This document shows, piece after piece, positions 38,268-47,845 of a DNA stretch of 64,000 nt. The DNA lies in NCBI RefSeq assembly GCF_004664715.2, contig NC_051072.1:34907142-34971141 (forward strand). Direction: 5' to 3'. The stretch comes from Peromyscus leucopus. Taxonomy: Eukaryota; Chordata; Mammalia; Rodentia; Cricetidae. How positions within the stretch are numbered: position 1 is the stretch's first letter; every line of letters starts with the position of its first letter. Made by a program: the position numbers and the translations under genes. A model generated the notes under the pieces. The model made no database searches. It had not been told where the DNA came from and saw nothing but the letters and a program-made list of their open reading frames with translations.

Positions 38268-38354
38268 TTCTTTTTGATGGCAAGTGAAGATTGAACCTGG
38301 GGTTTGGCATGTGCTAGACAAGCACTCAGCTACTGAGGTATAAGCTTAGCCCCA
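38268..38354 (-). mobile_element. ID-family SINE relic, minus strand
   Basis: ATTGAACCTGGGGTTTGGCA, TGTGCTAGACAAGCACTCAG and GCTTAGCCCCAG are the reverse complement of the BC1/tRNA-Ala-derived ID core. Confidence 0.75.
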
Positions 38355-38611
38355 GATTGAAGTTTTCATGTAAAACCAACATTGCATTCCTTGGTTATAA
38401 CATCCTACTGATATGCTGTTATATTTAATACTGTTAGACTTTGTTCTGAACTTTTGCATCTGTGTGATCTGCAGTCTTTCTGTAGTGTCATTATCTGATT
38501 TTAGTTCAATTTAATGCTGGTTTTACAAGGAAATGTAAAGTTTTCACACCCCTTCAATTTTCTAGAAAATACAGAAAACTGACATTTTTTTTTTTGCCGA
38601 CACTCCCTTAA

Positions 38612-38626
38612 CCCCCCCCCCCCCCC
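38612..38626 (+). repeat. Poly(C) run
   Basis: About 15 consecutive C bases, shortly after a T11 run. Confidence 0.9.
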
Positions 38627-39109
38627 AACAAAGTGTCTGGCAGGATCCATCAATGTATGCCAACTCAAGGTTTCCTTAACTGTGTTTCCGGTTTCTTTAG
38701 TAGACAAAAGAATATCAGGATTCTCTGCTTCTCGACCGTGACTGGAAGGTTTGCCTTTCAAAGAAGGATCCACTTCATCCAAATTATCAAACTCACTGGC
38801 GGAAAGCTGTTGTAAATATTCTCTTCTTACCTTCTGAATTCTTAATGTGTACTGGTCTGTCATTTGTAAAGTACTGGCAATTTACATCTCTTAAAATTCT
38901 TCCTGATCTGTGTAGCTAAGCCATATCAGTTTTATTCACCTTCTAAAAACAGAAATCAGTTCCTGGTTTCATGCATCCCTTCTATTATTATTTTGCTTCA
39001 TTGGTTTTTACTTCTATCTTTATTATTTCTTTTCTTCTATTTAGAATTTAACTGATTGTTTTCTTTTACTTTCTCTTTGAAGAAGCTATCACCATTGATT
39101 TGTGGCTTG

Positions 39110-39475
39110 CTTTCTTTGTCTTTCTTTCTTCTTTTGAGATTTATTTATGTTTCTGAGTGTTTTGCCTGCTTGTCTGTCTGTGTACTACATGCATATCTTG
39201 TCTGTGTACCACATGTCTGTCTGTCTGTGTACCACATACATATCTTGTCTGTGTACCACATGCATGTCTGTCTGTGTACCACATGTCTGTCTGTCTGTGT
39301 ACCACATGCATACCTTGTCTGTGTACCACATGCATGTCCGGTGCTAGGTGAGGATGGTGGATCTCCTAGAACTGGAGATATGGATGGTTGTGAGGGGCCA
39401 TGTGGGTGCTGGGAAATGAACCCAGGTCCTCTGCAATAACAAGCGTTCTTAACCTCTGAGCCATCTCTCCAGCCC
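39110..39475 (-). mobile_element. B3/B2-family SINE expanded by an internal minisatellite, minus strand
   Basis: The plus strand ends CTGAGCCATCTCTCCAGCCC, the reverse complement of the SINE start. It also carries GAACCCAGGTCCTCTGCAAT and begins with GATTTATTTATGTTTCTGAG at the tail side. The usual single TCTGTGTACCACATG segment is expanded to about seven tandem copies (39175-39339). The SINE is therefore longer than the normal B3 of about 200 bp. Confidence 0.92.
39175..39339 (+). repeat. 23/24-bp minisatellite inside the SINE
   Basis: Seven units begin TGTCTGTGTAC, at 39175, 39199, 39222, 39246, 39269, 39292 and 39316. Unit lengths are 24, 23, 24, 23, 23, 24 and about 24 bp. Unit ends alternate among CATATCT, GTCTGTC and CATGTC types, hinting at duplication of dimers. 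Overlapping Cys/Val-rich ORFs on both strands are translations of it. Confidence 0.95.
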
Positions 39476-39537
39476 CGAATCCCTTCATTTCTAATACCAA
39501 TGCTCAATTCTATAAATTTCCCCCAAAGTCCTGCTTT

Positions 39538-39640
39538 GGGAGCCGGGGGAGTGGAGAGAGGAGAAAAGGGAAACTGTGGTCGGGAAGTAAAATAAAGAAA
39601 GTAAATTTTAAAAAAAATACAAATTAAAAAAAGAGGCATG
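39538..39640 (+). mobile_element. Younger L1 3' end inserted into the ancient L1, plus strand
   Basis: GGAGTGGAGAGAGGAGAAAA, then GAAACTGTGGTCGGGAAGTA and an AATAAA/A-rich tail, resemble the last 100 bases of rodent L1. It splits the older minus-strand L1 between TTTCCCCCAAAGTCCTGCTT and ATGTCACAAATTCTGATAAA. Confidence 0.65.
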
Positions 39641-40830
39641 TCACAAATTCTGATAAATTGTCATTTGGTGCAAGATGAGGTATAGTTGCTCTTTTGAGAT
39701 TTCAATCCAGAAGCTGGCAAGAAACAAGTTAATTTTCAAACATTTGGAAACTGTCTCCTAAGGATGTGTTTGTTAATGACTTTTAATTCAACCCTACGAT
39801 AATGGCAGGCCCTTAGTCTGGGGACCACATATAGCCCACACTTAAAACATTGTAAATTTTGTATGTGTATAATTTTTGGGAGTTTCTCAATCAACTCCAT
39901 TTTATGGTTCCTACACATGAACTTTGCAGATAACAATGTTTAAGGGCTGGATTATGCCTGCTAGACTCTGAAAATATATTTAGTATTATTAGAGTCAATC
40001 TAAACTTACTGATATTTGTTTTATGTATTATAGTAGATGATTAGTTAATTTAGTACATGTTCAAAGGCGCTTGGGAAGAATGGAGATCTGCTGTGGCTGG
40101 GTGGAGTGATATGGAAAAGTTATCCAGGTCATGTCGGTGGACAGTGTTGTTCAAGTCTATTATATCTAGGCTGATTGCCAGCCCCTAACTATCAATCGGT
40201 GAAAGAGAAATTTCTCTTTTTAGCTGTGGGTTTGTCTACTTCACTCTGATGTTCTATCATGTTTTGTTTTGTTTATTTTGAAGATCTAGTGTTAGATACA
40301 TAAGTACTCAGTTTTCTTGATTAAAAAGATTCCTTCATCACTATGAAATAAACTTTGTTGTTCTCTGTATTATTCTTTGCTCTGAAGTTTACATTGTCTG
40401 ACACTGATACAATCACTCTAGTTTTTTGTTTTATACTATTTATACTATTAAGTTTATACTTCTATCTTTTTCTATTCATTTACTGCAAGTAATTTGTGCT
40501 TATATTAAAAGTTTGTTCCCTAAAGTCAATCCTCAGTCGAATCGTTCAGTTTTTTAAACTTGGTCACAGCCATTCTGCCTTAATTGAGGAGTTTAGGTCA
40601 TTTACATTTAATAGCTGTTGGTGAGGCTTGAGTATTTTGCCTTGCTACTTGCGTACAGTTTGTTCCTTCTGCTCCCGTCTCCTTTCTCATTGCTCCTCGG
40701 CCTGCTTCCTGACTGGGTTAACTTGCCTGATGCTTTCGATGAAAACAGTTTTGTCTGTGTTGTGCTTTTAACTTTTTAAAAAATGTTTTCATAGGAGTAA
40801 CTGTTTTTCATTTGTTTCAGGAGGTTAAAT

Positions 40831-41292
40831 CAGTTCTGATTATTATATTTGGATGAGAATCAGAAAACATTAATCATTCATGTGTTTTCTAGCCTTCCTT
40901 GGACCCTTCAGACCTTCCTTTATTCTCAGGTGACTGTGCCTACACACATCTATAAGGATGCTCACATGAGACCTGTCCTTGTTGAAACAAAAATCCATTA
41001 ACATTTTTTCTTTCCTTAAAAGATAGTTTACATGTAACCTTACAAAGAACCAAGTAGTAGAGTCTATATAACTCATTACCATTTCTTACCTACTACTTTC
41101 TCATTCTCTGGGTGGTATCTATCCTAATAATCTACTAAAACTGTTCTATCGGTATCATTATTTATCATATTGCTACCATAAACAAGGGCCCTTCTTTCAG
41201 ACTTTTGACTTGACTTTTGATTTTTGATTTCTTGGTTGTAACTGACTTATATGATATTATATAGAAATGACTGGATTAAGATTCTTTAACAA
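40831..41292. other. Intronic sequence, nothing recognised
   Basis: No gene or nameable repeat. It may continue the old L1. Confidence 0.4.
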
Positions 41293-41483
41293 GGGTGCTG
41301 GAGAGATGGCTCAGCAGTTAAGAGCACTAGTTCTTAACTAGCACTAGCACTAGTTCAATTCCCAGCAACCACTTGTGGCTCACAACCATCTCTAGTGGGA
41401 TCTGATGCCCTCTTCTGGTATAAAGTTGTACAAGCAGATAGAGCATATTCTTAAAATAAATGAATGAATGAATCTTTTTAAAA
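41293..41483 (+). mobile_element. B2 SINE, plus strand
   Basis: GCTGGAGAGATGGCTCAGCA begins it. An internal local duplication of CTAGCACTAG-type units sits at about 41325-41355 in place of the usual GACTGCTCTTCCAGAGG. CTCACAACCATCTCTAGTGG and a (GAAT)n-like tail with AATAAA follow. Confidence 0.93.
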
Positions 41484-41488
41484 GGGTG

Positions 41489-41662
41489 GGAGGGCAGGGC
41501 AGTGGTGGCCACACATGCCTTTAATAGCAGCACTCGGGGGGGGGGGGGGGCGCAGAGGCAGGTTGATGTCTGTGAGTTCGAGGCCAGCCTGGTCTTCAGA
41601 ATGAGTTCCAGGACAGGCTCCAAAGCTACACAGAGAAACCCTGTCTTGAAAACCCAAAAAGA
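41489..41662 (+). mobile_element. B1 SINE, plus strand
   Basis: GGGCAGTGGTGGCCACACAT opens it. CGAGGCCAGCCTGGTCTTCA and GGACAGGCTCCAAAGCTACA (cricetid-like) follow. The usual CGGGAGGCAGAGG is disrupted by a run of about 15 G at 41536-41550. Lies in tandem with the B2 just before it. Confidence 0.93.
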
Positions 41663-41879
41663 TTCTTTAAGAACCACAGACACAGGAATATAAGTTCTCA
41701 CGGGTGGGGTGTTCTTCTGACTTGTTAACTGATGCAGTGTTCCTGTCTGACTCTGTGGCAGACACAATGAAATACTCAGTATGTAATGAATGAAGGAAAT
41801 GTAGCTGGTGCTTAGCACCCCTTCCTCCTACTCATTGTCTCTAGACAATCTCATTCAAAGCCACGTTCCAATGGTCCCC

Positions 41880-42490
41880 AGATCTGTACCTGTCACTCTC
41901 CGCTCCTTTCAACCTGTTATTCCAGCATTCCAAACATTACTAGATGTCCCACTACACCAACCTTCTCATTTCTCTTTTACTCTAAAGCTGCCTGTCATGG
42001 GTTTTCTACTTTTTTATTTATATAATTTTCCTCAAACAGCAAGGTAGAAAACCGAGTCATTATTGACTTTTCTTTTTCCATCACCCAATATGACTGCCAC
42101 TTTTACAGTATCAATTACCTGTGTTCCTAACTCACCATTTTATTATTATTATTAAATTATTATCCCAGTTGGTTCATCTTTCCATATGACAGGTGTCCCC
42201 AACAGCTTTTCCATTCTCTAGCCTGGACACCAGCACTTCCTACATCCCTGTACCGTGAACCTTGACCAGTAAGAGAGACTTTTCTCTGAGTCATGTTTTA
42301 GATCCCAAATATCCTCGTCCCATTAGTCATGGCTTGGAATCCTAACCATCAAGTGAAGCACTTCTCAAATACAATGTGCACTCGGAAGCCTTCTTTGATC
42401 TCCCCAGCTAGAAATCGCATGTCACTTTGATGCCCACACCATCAAGTATAACATACACCACAGTATCTGAGCAGAGGACCTGGCATAGAA
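41880..42490 (+). repeat. Probable L2 relic, plus strand
   Basis: C/T-rich, with GAGTCATTATTGACTTTTCT followed by CATCACCCAATATGACTGCC, GGAAGCCTTCTTTGATCTCC and a late GGACCTGGCATAGAATAAAC. The order resembles the 3' half of L2. Strongly diverged. Confidence 0.45.
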
Positions 42491-43430
42491 TAAACAAGTG
42501 GGAACCATTTTACTGCTTGAAAAGTTCTCTTCCAAACCCAGGACAAACTTCTTGATGGCAAGGACCTCCAAAGAGGCCTCCAGAAAGGCACTGGGCCAAG
42601 CTCAAGATAGCTGCAACTCAATAGAAGTTTGATATCCAAAACATTAGCCAACTTACTATCTAATTCATCAGAAAGTCAGCGAGCACAAATGTTATGATTC
42701 GGTTCCAGGAAAAGGAAAATATAAATTACTTAATAATTTAATGAAAACAAATATAGGACACTTTATAATTCACAAATAAATTACAAAATGATTTGCAGAT
42801 CAGTTTTACATGGTAATTCAAAACTTCTCTTCCAGAAATAGTGCTAGATGATGACTGATAAGTGAAGAAAATGATACTTTTTGTTGTTCTTACAGTTATT
42901 TTGGAAGTTACTTTGCTTGAAAGGCTTTACGAAGCTAATGGTGGTTAGGTAACTTCATAGCACATTATTCGAAGGATTTACACTTTCAGAGACAACCACT
43001 AAGCATATGCTTGTATCAGAAATTTGAGGTCTGAGATATCACTGAACTTCATTTGAAATTCTTACTTGGCATCCCATCTCTGTGTCTAGCCATGTTAAAT
43101 GAACATATCACTATACCTTACTCAGGTGATTTAAAAACAGAATACCAAAAAAAAAAAAAAGAAAGAAAGAAATGATTCTTACCTATCAAAGAAGATATTA
43201 TGAGGCTCACAGAAGGTAGTTTAGGTAAACACACTATGTACATTAAATCTATTGTCATTTGCTTATTCATTCAACAAATGTCTACATCCATGTCCCAACT
43301 CCGTGCCAACCTCTGTTTATATGATGTCAAGTAAGACATGCTGTCTGCCCTTGGTAGTTTAGGAAGACCTGAGGGGTGGGCAGGCACGTGAACAAGGCAG
43401 TTGACAGTCACAGGCTAGAGGGCTATGGAG
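42491..43430. other. Intronic sequence with a possible ancient repeat
   Basis: Mostly unrecognised. TTCATTCAACAAATGTCTAC near 43267 recalls a common ancient mammalian repeat motif. An A14 run is followed by (GAAA)n at 43147-43172. Confidence 0.4.
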
Positions 43431-43431
43431 C

Positions 43432-43462
43432 GGGGGTGGGGGTGGGGGCGTTGAGGAGGGGG
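43432..43462 (+). other. G-quadruplex motif
   Basis: G runs of 5, 5, 5 and 6 bases, with two single-T loops and one longer loop. Confidence 0.7.
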
Positions 43463-43593
43463 GACTCAGGGCTGTCTATGGGAAAAGGGGGGCTCCTCAG
43501 GAGTCCTGTGCAAAGGGGCTATGCACCAGCTCCATGCTCACCCTCTGCAAATTCACCACTAATTCCTATGGACACCTCTCTCACCCACCCTTT

Positions 43594-43640
43594 AGTCAAG
43601 GCATATATATATACATATTTATATACATATATATACATAC
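43594..43640 (+). repeat. (TATACA)n AT-rich simple repeat
   Basis: Degenerate ATATATATACATATTTATAT tract. Confidence 0.8.
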
Positions 43641-43794
43641 TTCTTTAGATATTGTCATTTTAAATCTACAATTCTAAGATCTAAAAAGTTCTTGAAATCT
43701 TCACTTTTTTTTTCTAACTTAGTTTACTCTCAACCTAAGCTGAACTGATGTGAAGTTCCTGATCACCAATATTTTTCCTACTTAAGAAACCCTG

Positions 43795-44750
43795 GTGAAT
43801 GATTTCATCACCCACCCATCAGCTAGGCCAGAAACTGAGTCACAGTTGGCTCTTCTTCCTCTTCCAAAGCCAACTGATTACCAAGCCCTGCCAATTCCCT
43901 CAAATGCTCTTCTAGCCGTTCTCCGTTCTCCGTTTTTCCTTTGTTTGCCTCACCTAAGGCCTTCGTCACCCCAAGCGTGCCATCATCACCATCATCGTCC
44001 ACTGCCTCTGCCCCCATCAGTCCTCCTCACAGTCCACCACACCCCAAACCACGGCCAGATTCGTCCTTCTCAAATGCACATCTCGGGGTGTTGTTTCCGT
44101 GCCCCGAAGACCCCGATGTCTCTGCACAGCACAGATAAAGCTAACATCTCTGAATTTGGTGTCGAAAGTTTGCCAAGACTCGGCCTCTCTTTTATTTGTG
44201 TGGCCTGGCATGCCACGAAGGCACAGCCATGCAGAAATGTGGTTCTGGGAGGCCCGAGCCTGACGGACACTCCTGAGTTCACATAACTTAACTACGCTTT
44301 CTCTTTCTTCTCCGACCCCAACCTCCTGGCCTGCTTACGAGCCTGGCTTACTTCTCGGCTTCAGATCCAATGGGGAAAACGTTATCACACATCCCACTTC
44401 GGCCCAGCACCAGGGAGCACTGATTGTGCCTTCTTTAAAAAAGCTGGATGCGAACGTCAATGTCTTTTTGATCAGTGGGCTATGTGTCCCGACTCCTGTC
44501 CAGTCACTGTCACTCCAGTATCTTATGGCAAGTGTCCACACGTTGGGCAGAAAGAGCTACATTTTTATCTTGCCCATAAAATGCCTTGCCTTGCTTTGTC
44601 CTGCTGAGCAATCCTACCTCGGTGGCTCTTTTCCTCACCTACCACCATTCTTCCACTACTGTATGGGATGTAGACGCTTCTTTTCCATCCCATTGACTAA
44701 AGAGGAAAGAGGAAGAGGTAGGAAGTGCTGAAACTCTAGGGTAGTAGGCC
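43795..44750 (+). repeat. Probable L2 relic, plus strand
   Basis: GAAACTGAGTCACAGTTGGC, CCAACTGATTACCAAGCCCT and later CCTTGCCTTGCTTTGTCCTG recall L2 3' sequence. A 163-codon ORF at 43795-44286 runs through it without a recognisable domain. I treat it as chance, since C/T-rich relics often stay open. Confidence 0.4.
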
Positions 44751-44979
44751 TTCTCAACCTGGCGATAATGGTGTTTGGGGTGAGGGGACTTTGCTGCAGG
44801 AACTGTCTTGTCAACCACAGAGTATTTACCAGAATCGCTGTAACGACTATATAAGCCAGGAGCATCCTCACCTAGCTATGATAGCCCAAATGTTTTCAGA
44901 TACATACCCTCTGCATGGGGCAAAATATCTCCTGATTTAAAAAACAAACAAAAAGAAGAAGAAGAAAAAAAAACACTAT

Positions 44980-45180
44980 TTGGAGCTGGAAAGAGGGCTT
45001 GGCAGTTAAGAGTGCCAACTGCTCTTCCAGAGGACCTGGGTTATAGTCCCAGAACCCACATGCTGCTGACGACCATCAGCAACTCCGGTTCCAGGGGACC
45101 TGATGCCCTCTTCTGGCAGACATACATGCAGGCAAAACATGACACATAAAATAAAAATAAATAAATCTCAAAGAAAAAAA
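44980..45180 (+). mobile_element. B2/B3-family SINE, plus strand
   Basis: GGAGCTGGAAAGAGGGCTTG, AACTGCTCTTCCAGAGGACC and GATGCCCTCTTCTGGCAGAC are in B2 order. It ends with AATAAATAAATCTC and an A-rich tail. A (GAA)n/A-rich stretch precedes it at 44941-44972. Confidence 0.92.
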
Positions 45181-45685
45181 TGTTTTCAGACCCTCTATTT
45201 TAGACAGATTTCAAGTCAGAAAACATGGTAAAAAGTAAAGGATCAATGCCCCCGCCCAAACTGTCTATCCTTCAGGTGACCAACGGGCAAGATGAAGAAG
45301 TTCAGTGTCCATCACTAGTGCTGTTGAGGGAGCATGCGACCAACCAAAGTCAGCTGGAGCGCCACTGCAAGGGAGAACAGCACTCAGGGACACTCAGGAG
45401 AATGCACTGTGTCACAGGACAAGAACTCCCCATTTATTCTGTGTCACTGAAAAGAACCGAGCAAGTGATACAGGATACAGCTACTTCACGTTAATGGTTC
45501 GGTGTTCCCCACCCCCTCCGGAAAAAGAGACAAGAGTATTTCAAGTTGAAATAAACATACTCTTGAAGCACCACTAGGTAACAAACTGAATGGAGGATGG
45601 GAGAGGCCACGGAAGTGCACAGGTCACTGGCCAGGCTGGGAGGCAAGGAGGAAATATAGAGACAGACGCTCCATGTGACACCCAC
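45181..45685. other. ARL15: Intron next to the ARL15 exon donor
   Basis: No repeat recognised. The first bases downstream of the exon in gene orientation are GTGGGTGTCACATGG. The ORFs on the plus strand here are unrelated to ARL15. Confidence 0.5.
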
Positions 45686-45830
45686 CTGTGGTGGACACGA
45701 CGCTCTCCTGGCTCTCGCTGCAGAGCTTGGACAACAGACTGCTCTTCCCAGAGCCTGTGAGACCTATGCAAACCAAATCATATTCAGGGCGCGCAGGTGG
45801 TGGTCCCTTGCAGCAAAGTGCTCGAAAACA
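45686..45830 (-). CDS. ARL15: ARL15 internal coding exon (P-loop exon), partial gene
   Basis: ARL15 is an ARF-like small GTPase linked to Golgi and endosomal trafficking, CNNM magnesium transport and metabolic traits. The 145-bp exon encodes 48 codons plus one base, starting CFRALCCKGPPPARPEYDL and continuing VCIGLTGSGKSSLLSKLC. It ends ESVVSTT plus the first base of a Gly codon. From memory of human ARL15 this is residues 17-65. The P-loop (Walker A) is GLTGSGKS, with the Lys and Ser that bind phosphate and Mg2+. The exon ends within switch I (STT|G). The Cys residues near the start (CF..CC) are in the region reported to be palmitoylated. The acceptor is a CT-rich tract plus CAG at 45833-45831 with a phase-0 start. 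The donor is G|GTGGGT at 45685-45680, phase 1. Compared with the human protein I recall, it has Ser for Thr after the P-loop Lys, and QES for PDN after SES. Exact exon boundaries follow from splice consensus and phase. The first and later exons are outside the window. Confidence 0.95.
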
Positions 45831-45880
45831 CTGCCAGAGAGAGAGAGAGAGAAATATGGAGACAAACTTTAGTGATATTT
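45831..45880 (-). promoter_or_regulatory. ARL15: ARL15 3' splice site with CT-microsatellite polypyrimidine tract
   Basis: Read on the minus strand, the intron ends TTTCTCTCTCTCTCTCTCTG followed by GCAG and then the exon. The polypyrimidine tract is a (CT)n repeat of about 17 bp (plus strand (AG)n at 45836-45852). A possible branch point is the TCACTAAAG about 40 bases upstream of the acceptor. The branch-point choice is a guess. Confidence 0.8.
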
Positions 45881-46619
45881 AAAAACAACCATACAAATAG
45901 GAAAGTGTAACTGAGTTCCCCCATCAGTGTTAAGCAGGAATACAGTGTCTTCAGTTGGAGACACCTTGGTCACAGCACTCTGACAAAACAATCAACACTC
46001 CTGTCAGCAGCCATGGGACCTGTCCAGGCTGTCTGCCACCCTGCTAGCTAGGGCAGGAGCACTGGGCACAGGGTTCTAACAGATTCCCCTCAGGGCCACC
46101 ACTTGAACCTACCCATGAGGAAACCATATAACGGCGATCTCAGAAGCATCCTATACCATACCTAGTGCGTTTTCTAAAATACCACTGTCTCAAAAGTCGG
46201 GGACTAAGGAGCTGCTCCTGGTGAAGAATCAGAAGACATAATATGAACTGTAACACGTCTTAGATTAGATCCTGAGTTGGGAGGAAGAAAGTGCCATAAA
46301 TGACATTATTGGGACAATAGTGAGGACTGAATATAGACTGCATATTAGATAACAGTGTTGCATAAGGTTAGATTTCCTGAATTAAATAACTGTGCTGTCA
46401 TTATGTAAGGGAAAGGCGTTGTTCTGCGGAAGCACATGCTGAAGTACTTGGAGGTGAAGGGTCTTGAAATCTGCAATTAACTGGCTCAGAAAAGTCGAAG
46501 TCTCTTCCTCCCCCCACCTCCATCTGGTGGGGAGTGTGATAAAGTCAATGTGGAAAAACATTCACCAGGGAAGCTGAGTCAAGAGCCCTGAGACTCTGTT
46601 CTAGCTCTGGAACTTGGAT
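45881..46619. other. Intronic sequence, nothing recognised
   Basis: No nameable repeat or ORF of note just upstream of the exon in gene orientation. Confidence 0.45.
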
Positions 46620-46698
46620 TGGGGGCAGGGGCTGCTGGGTATTGAACTCAGAGCCTTGCATACGCTGAGTTAACGATGTGTCCCTGAGCGCTCAGCCT
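46620..46698 (-). mobile_element. Decayed ID-family SINE, minus strand
   Basis: GCTGGGTATTGAACTCAGAG, CCTTGCATACGCTGAGTTAA and TGTGTCCCTGAGC follow the antisense ID order ('gctggggattgaacccagggccttgcgcatgc..'). Diverged. Confidence 0.6.
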
Positions 46699-47099
46699 TC
46701 CTGTTCTGACGTCGATTCAAAAGGTACCTTCCATCACTAAAGAATCCGTGTTACAGCTCTGCCTTCCTTGGCCTTTGCTCAGTCATGTTTCAGGTTAAGT
46801 GACCTCCGAGTTCTATGAATGGCAATACAGTTTCTGAACCACACTAACTCGTTTGGGCTTCATGAGTAACAACAAAGGGATCTGACTTATAGGCTATCAG
46901 TCAGGAAGTGTTTGATATTTCAATTTACCTTACATCCATTTTCAGATGCTGGCTATGTACCAATTCTCCAGTCTGAAGTATTCGCAATATTTGTTTGATA
47001 TGAACATTAATTCATATGAGAAAGAGACTAGAAATGAAATTTGGGAGGGAGGAAGACTCCTCTTATTTGATTGTCTGAACCCATATAGAAAAAGACCTA

Positions 47100-47845
47100 T
47101 TAAAACCTTGTGCTGGCTCCTTGTGCAATCTGAGTCCTACTTGGCTTTCATACTCTGATAGTCAAGCTTGATTATCCCTCTCCCTCATTTCTAACATCTG
47201 AACAAGCCTAGTCCACATGACCTCTAAAACACTTCTAGAGTCTACTGGCTTCTCTCCACTTAGGATGTGGTCACCTGGACACCAACACCCTCCTCCCACT
47301 GCTTTCAGGAAAATCTGTTTGTCTTGCCCTCTGTTCTCCACAGCACCCACTGTGACTGTTCATGAAAACAAACCCCATTCTATATCCTTACTCTTCCTCG
47401 ATGACTTCCCCTGACCCATGGTCGTAAACTCTTATCATGATCTCTAAGGGCATCCAGACAAGTTCCAGCCAACGCTGCCAGCCTCACGTCCGCCACTGTT
47501 TCCAAGCCTTGCTGAGCATCTGTCACTTGAGGCGTCCCCCTAGGCTGTCCCCTCTTCTGTACCGCTTGCTGCCTTGGCCGACTCATCAGCCCTTTGGTTT
47601 CAGCCTAACCACCCTTTCCTCAGAGCAGTCGGCTCTGATCTGAGACTGCATTAGCAACCGATGTCAAGCTCTCCCAGCATGTTCGCGAATTCATCATACA
47701 GACAATTACGGTTTCTTATTCACCACCAGACTGTGGGAACCACGTGTGTCCAATTTTGTCCCCTATCCCCAGTGCCTGGCAGTGGACAGGGAAAAGAAGC
47801 TACCCTCAATAAATCACTGTTGGATGGAGAATGAATGACATGTAA
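47100..47845 (+). repeat. L2 3' end, plus strand
   Basis: It ends CCAGACTGTGGGAACCACGT, CCCCAGTGCCTGGCAGTGGA and CTCAATAAATCACTGTTGGA, then ATGAATGA. This is the characteristic L2 3' terminus with its AATAAA signal. Upstream C/T-rich sequence is consistent with more L2. ORFs at 47217-47643 lie in it and are not genes. Confidence 0.65.

Larger units (their letters stand above)
38370..40830 (-). mobile_element. Ancient L1 ORF2 region, minus strand, with nested insertions
   Basis: Antisense L1 reverse-transcriptase-region sequence is visible in pieces. These are 38370-38530 (ACCAACATTGCATTCCTTGG), 38980-39110 (TTGCTTCATTGGTTTTTACT), 39480-39535, 39640-39700, 39990-40190 (GTGTTGTTCAAGTCTATTAT) and 40370-40640 (TTTGCTCTGAAGTTTACATT, GTCATTTACATTTAATAGCT). 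The pieces are in L1 order. They are separated by the SINE at 39110-39475 and a younger L1 tail at 39538-39640. All frames are broken. Confidence 0.75.

Noticed and set aside
38633..38863. A possible extra minus-strand exon from the 120-codon ORF at 38501-38863
   Set aside because: It lies within antisense ancient L1 sequence and next to a poly(C) run, and it has no resemblance to ARL15.
39175..39339. A CRISPR-like array because of regular 23/24-bp spacing
   Set aside because: There are no unique spacers between repeats. The units are contiguous and lie in a SINE in a mammalian genome.
39145..39639. 164-codon minus-strand ORF with Cys-Gly-Thr-Gln-Thr repeats, looking like a repetitive secreted protein
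   Set aside because: It is the translation of the minisatellite in the SINE plus an L1 tail. The unit lengths of 23 and 24 bp do not keep a frame.
43795..44286. 163-codon plus-strand ORF with a His-rich run
   Set aside because: It lies in C/T-rich sequence that looks like an L2 relic. The His run comes from CATCACCATCATC-type simple sequence. No family resemblance was seen.
45225..45577. Plus-strand ORFs next to the ARL15 exon as an overlapping antisense gene
   Set aside because: No motif, no promoter or splice context, and no continuation across the exon.
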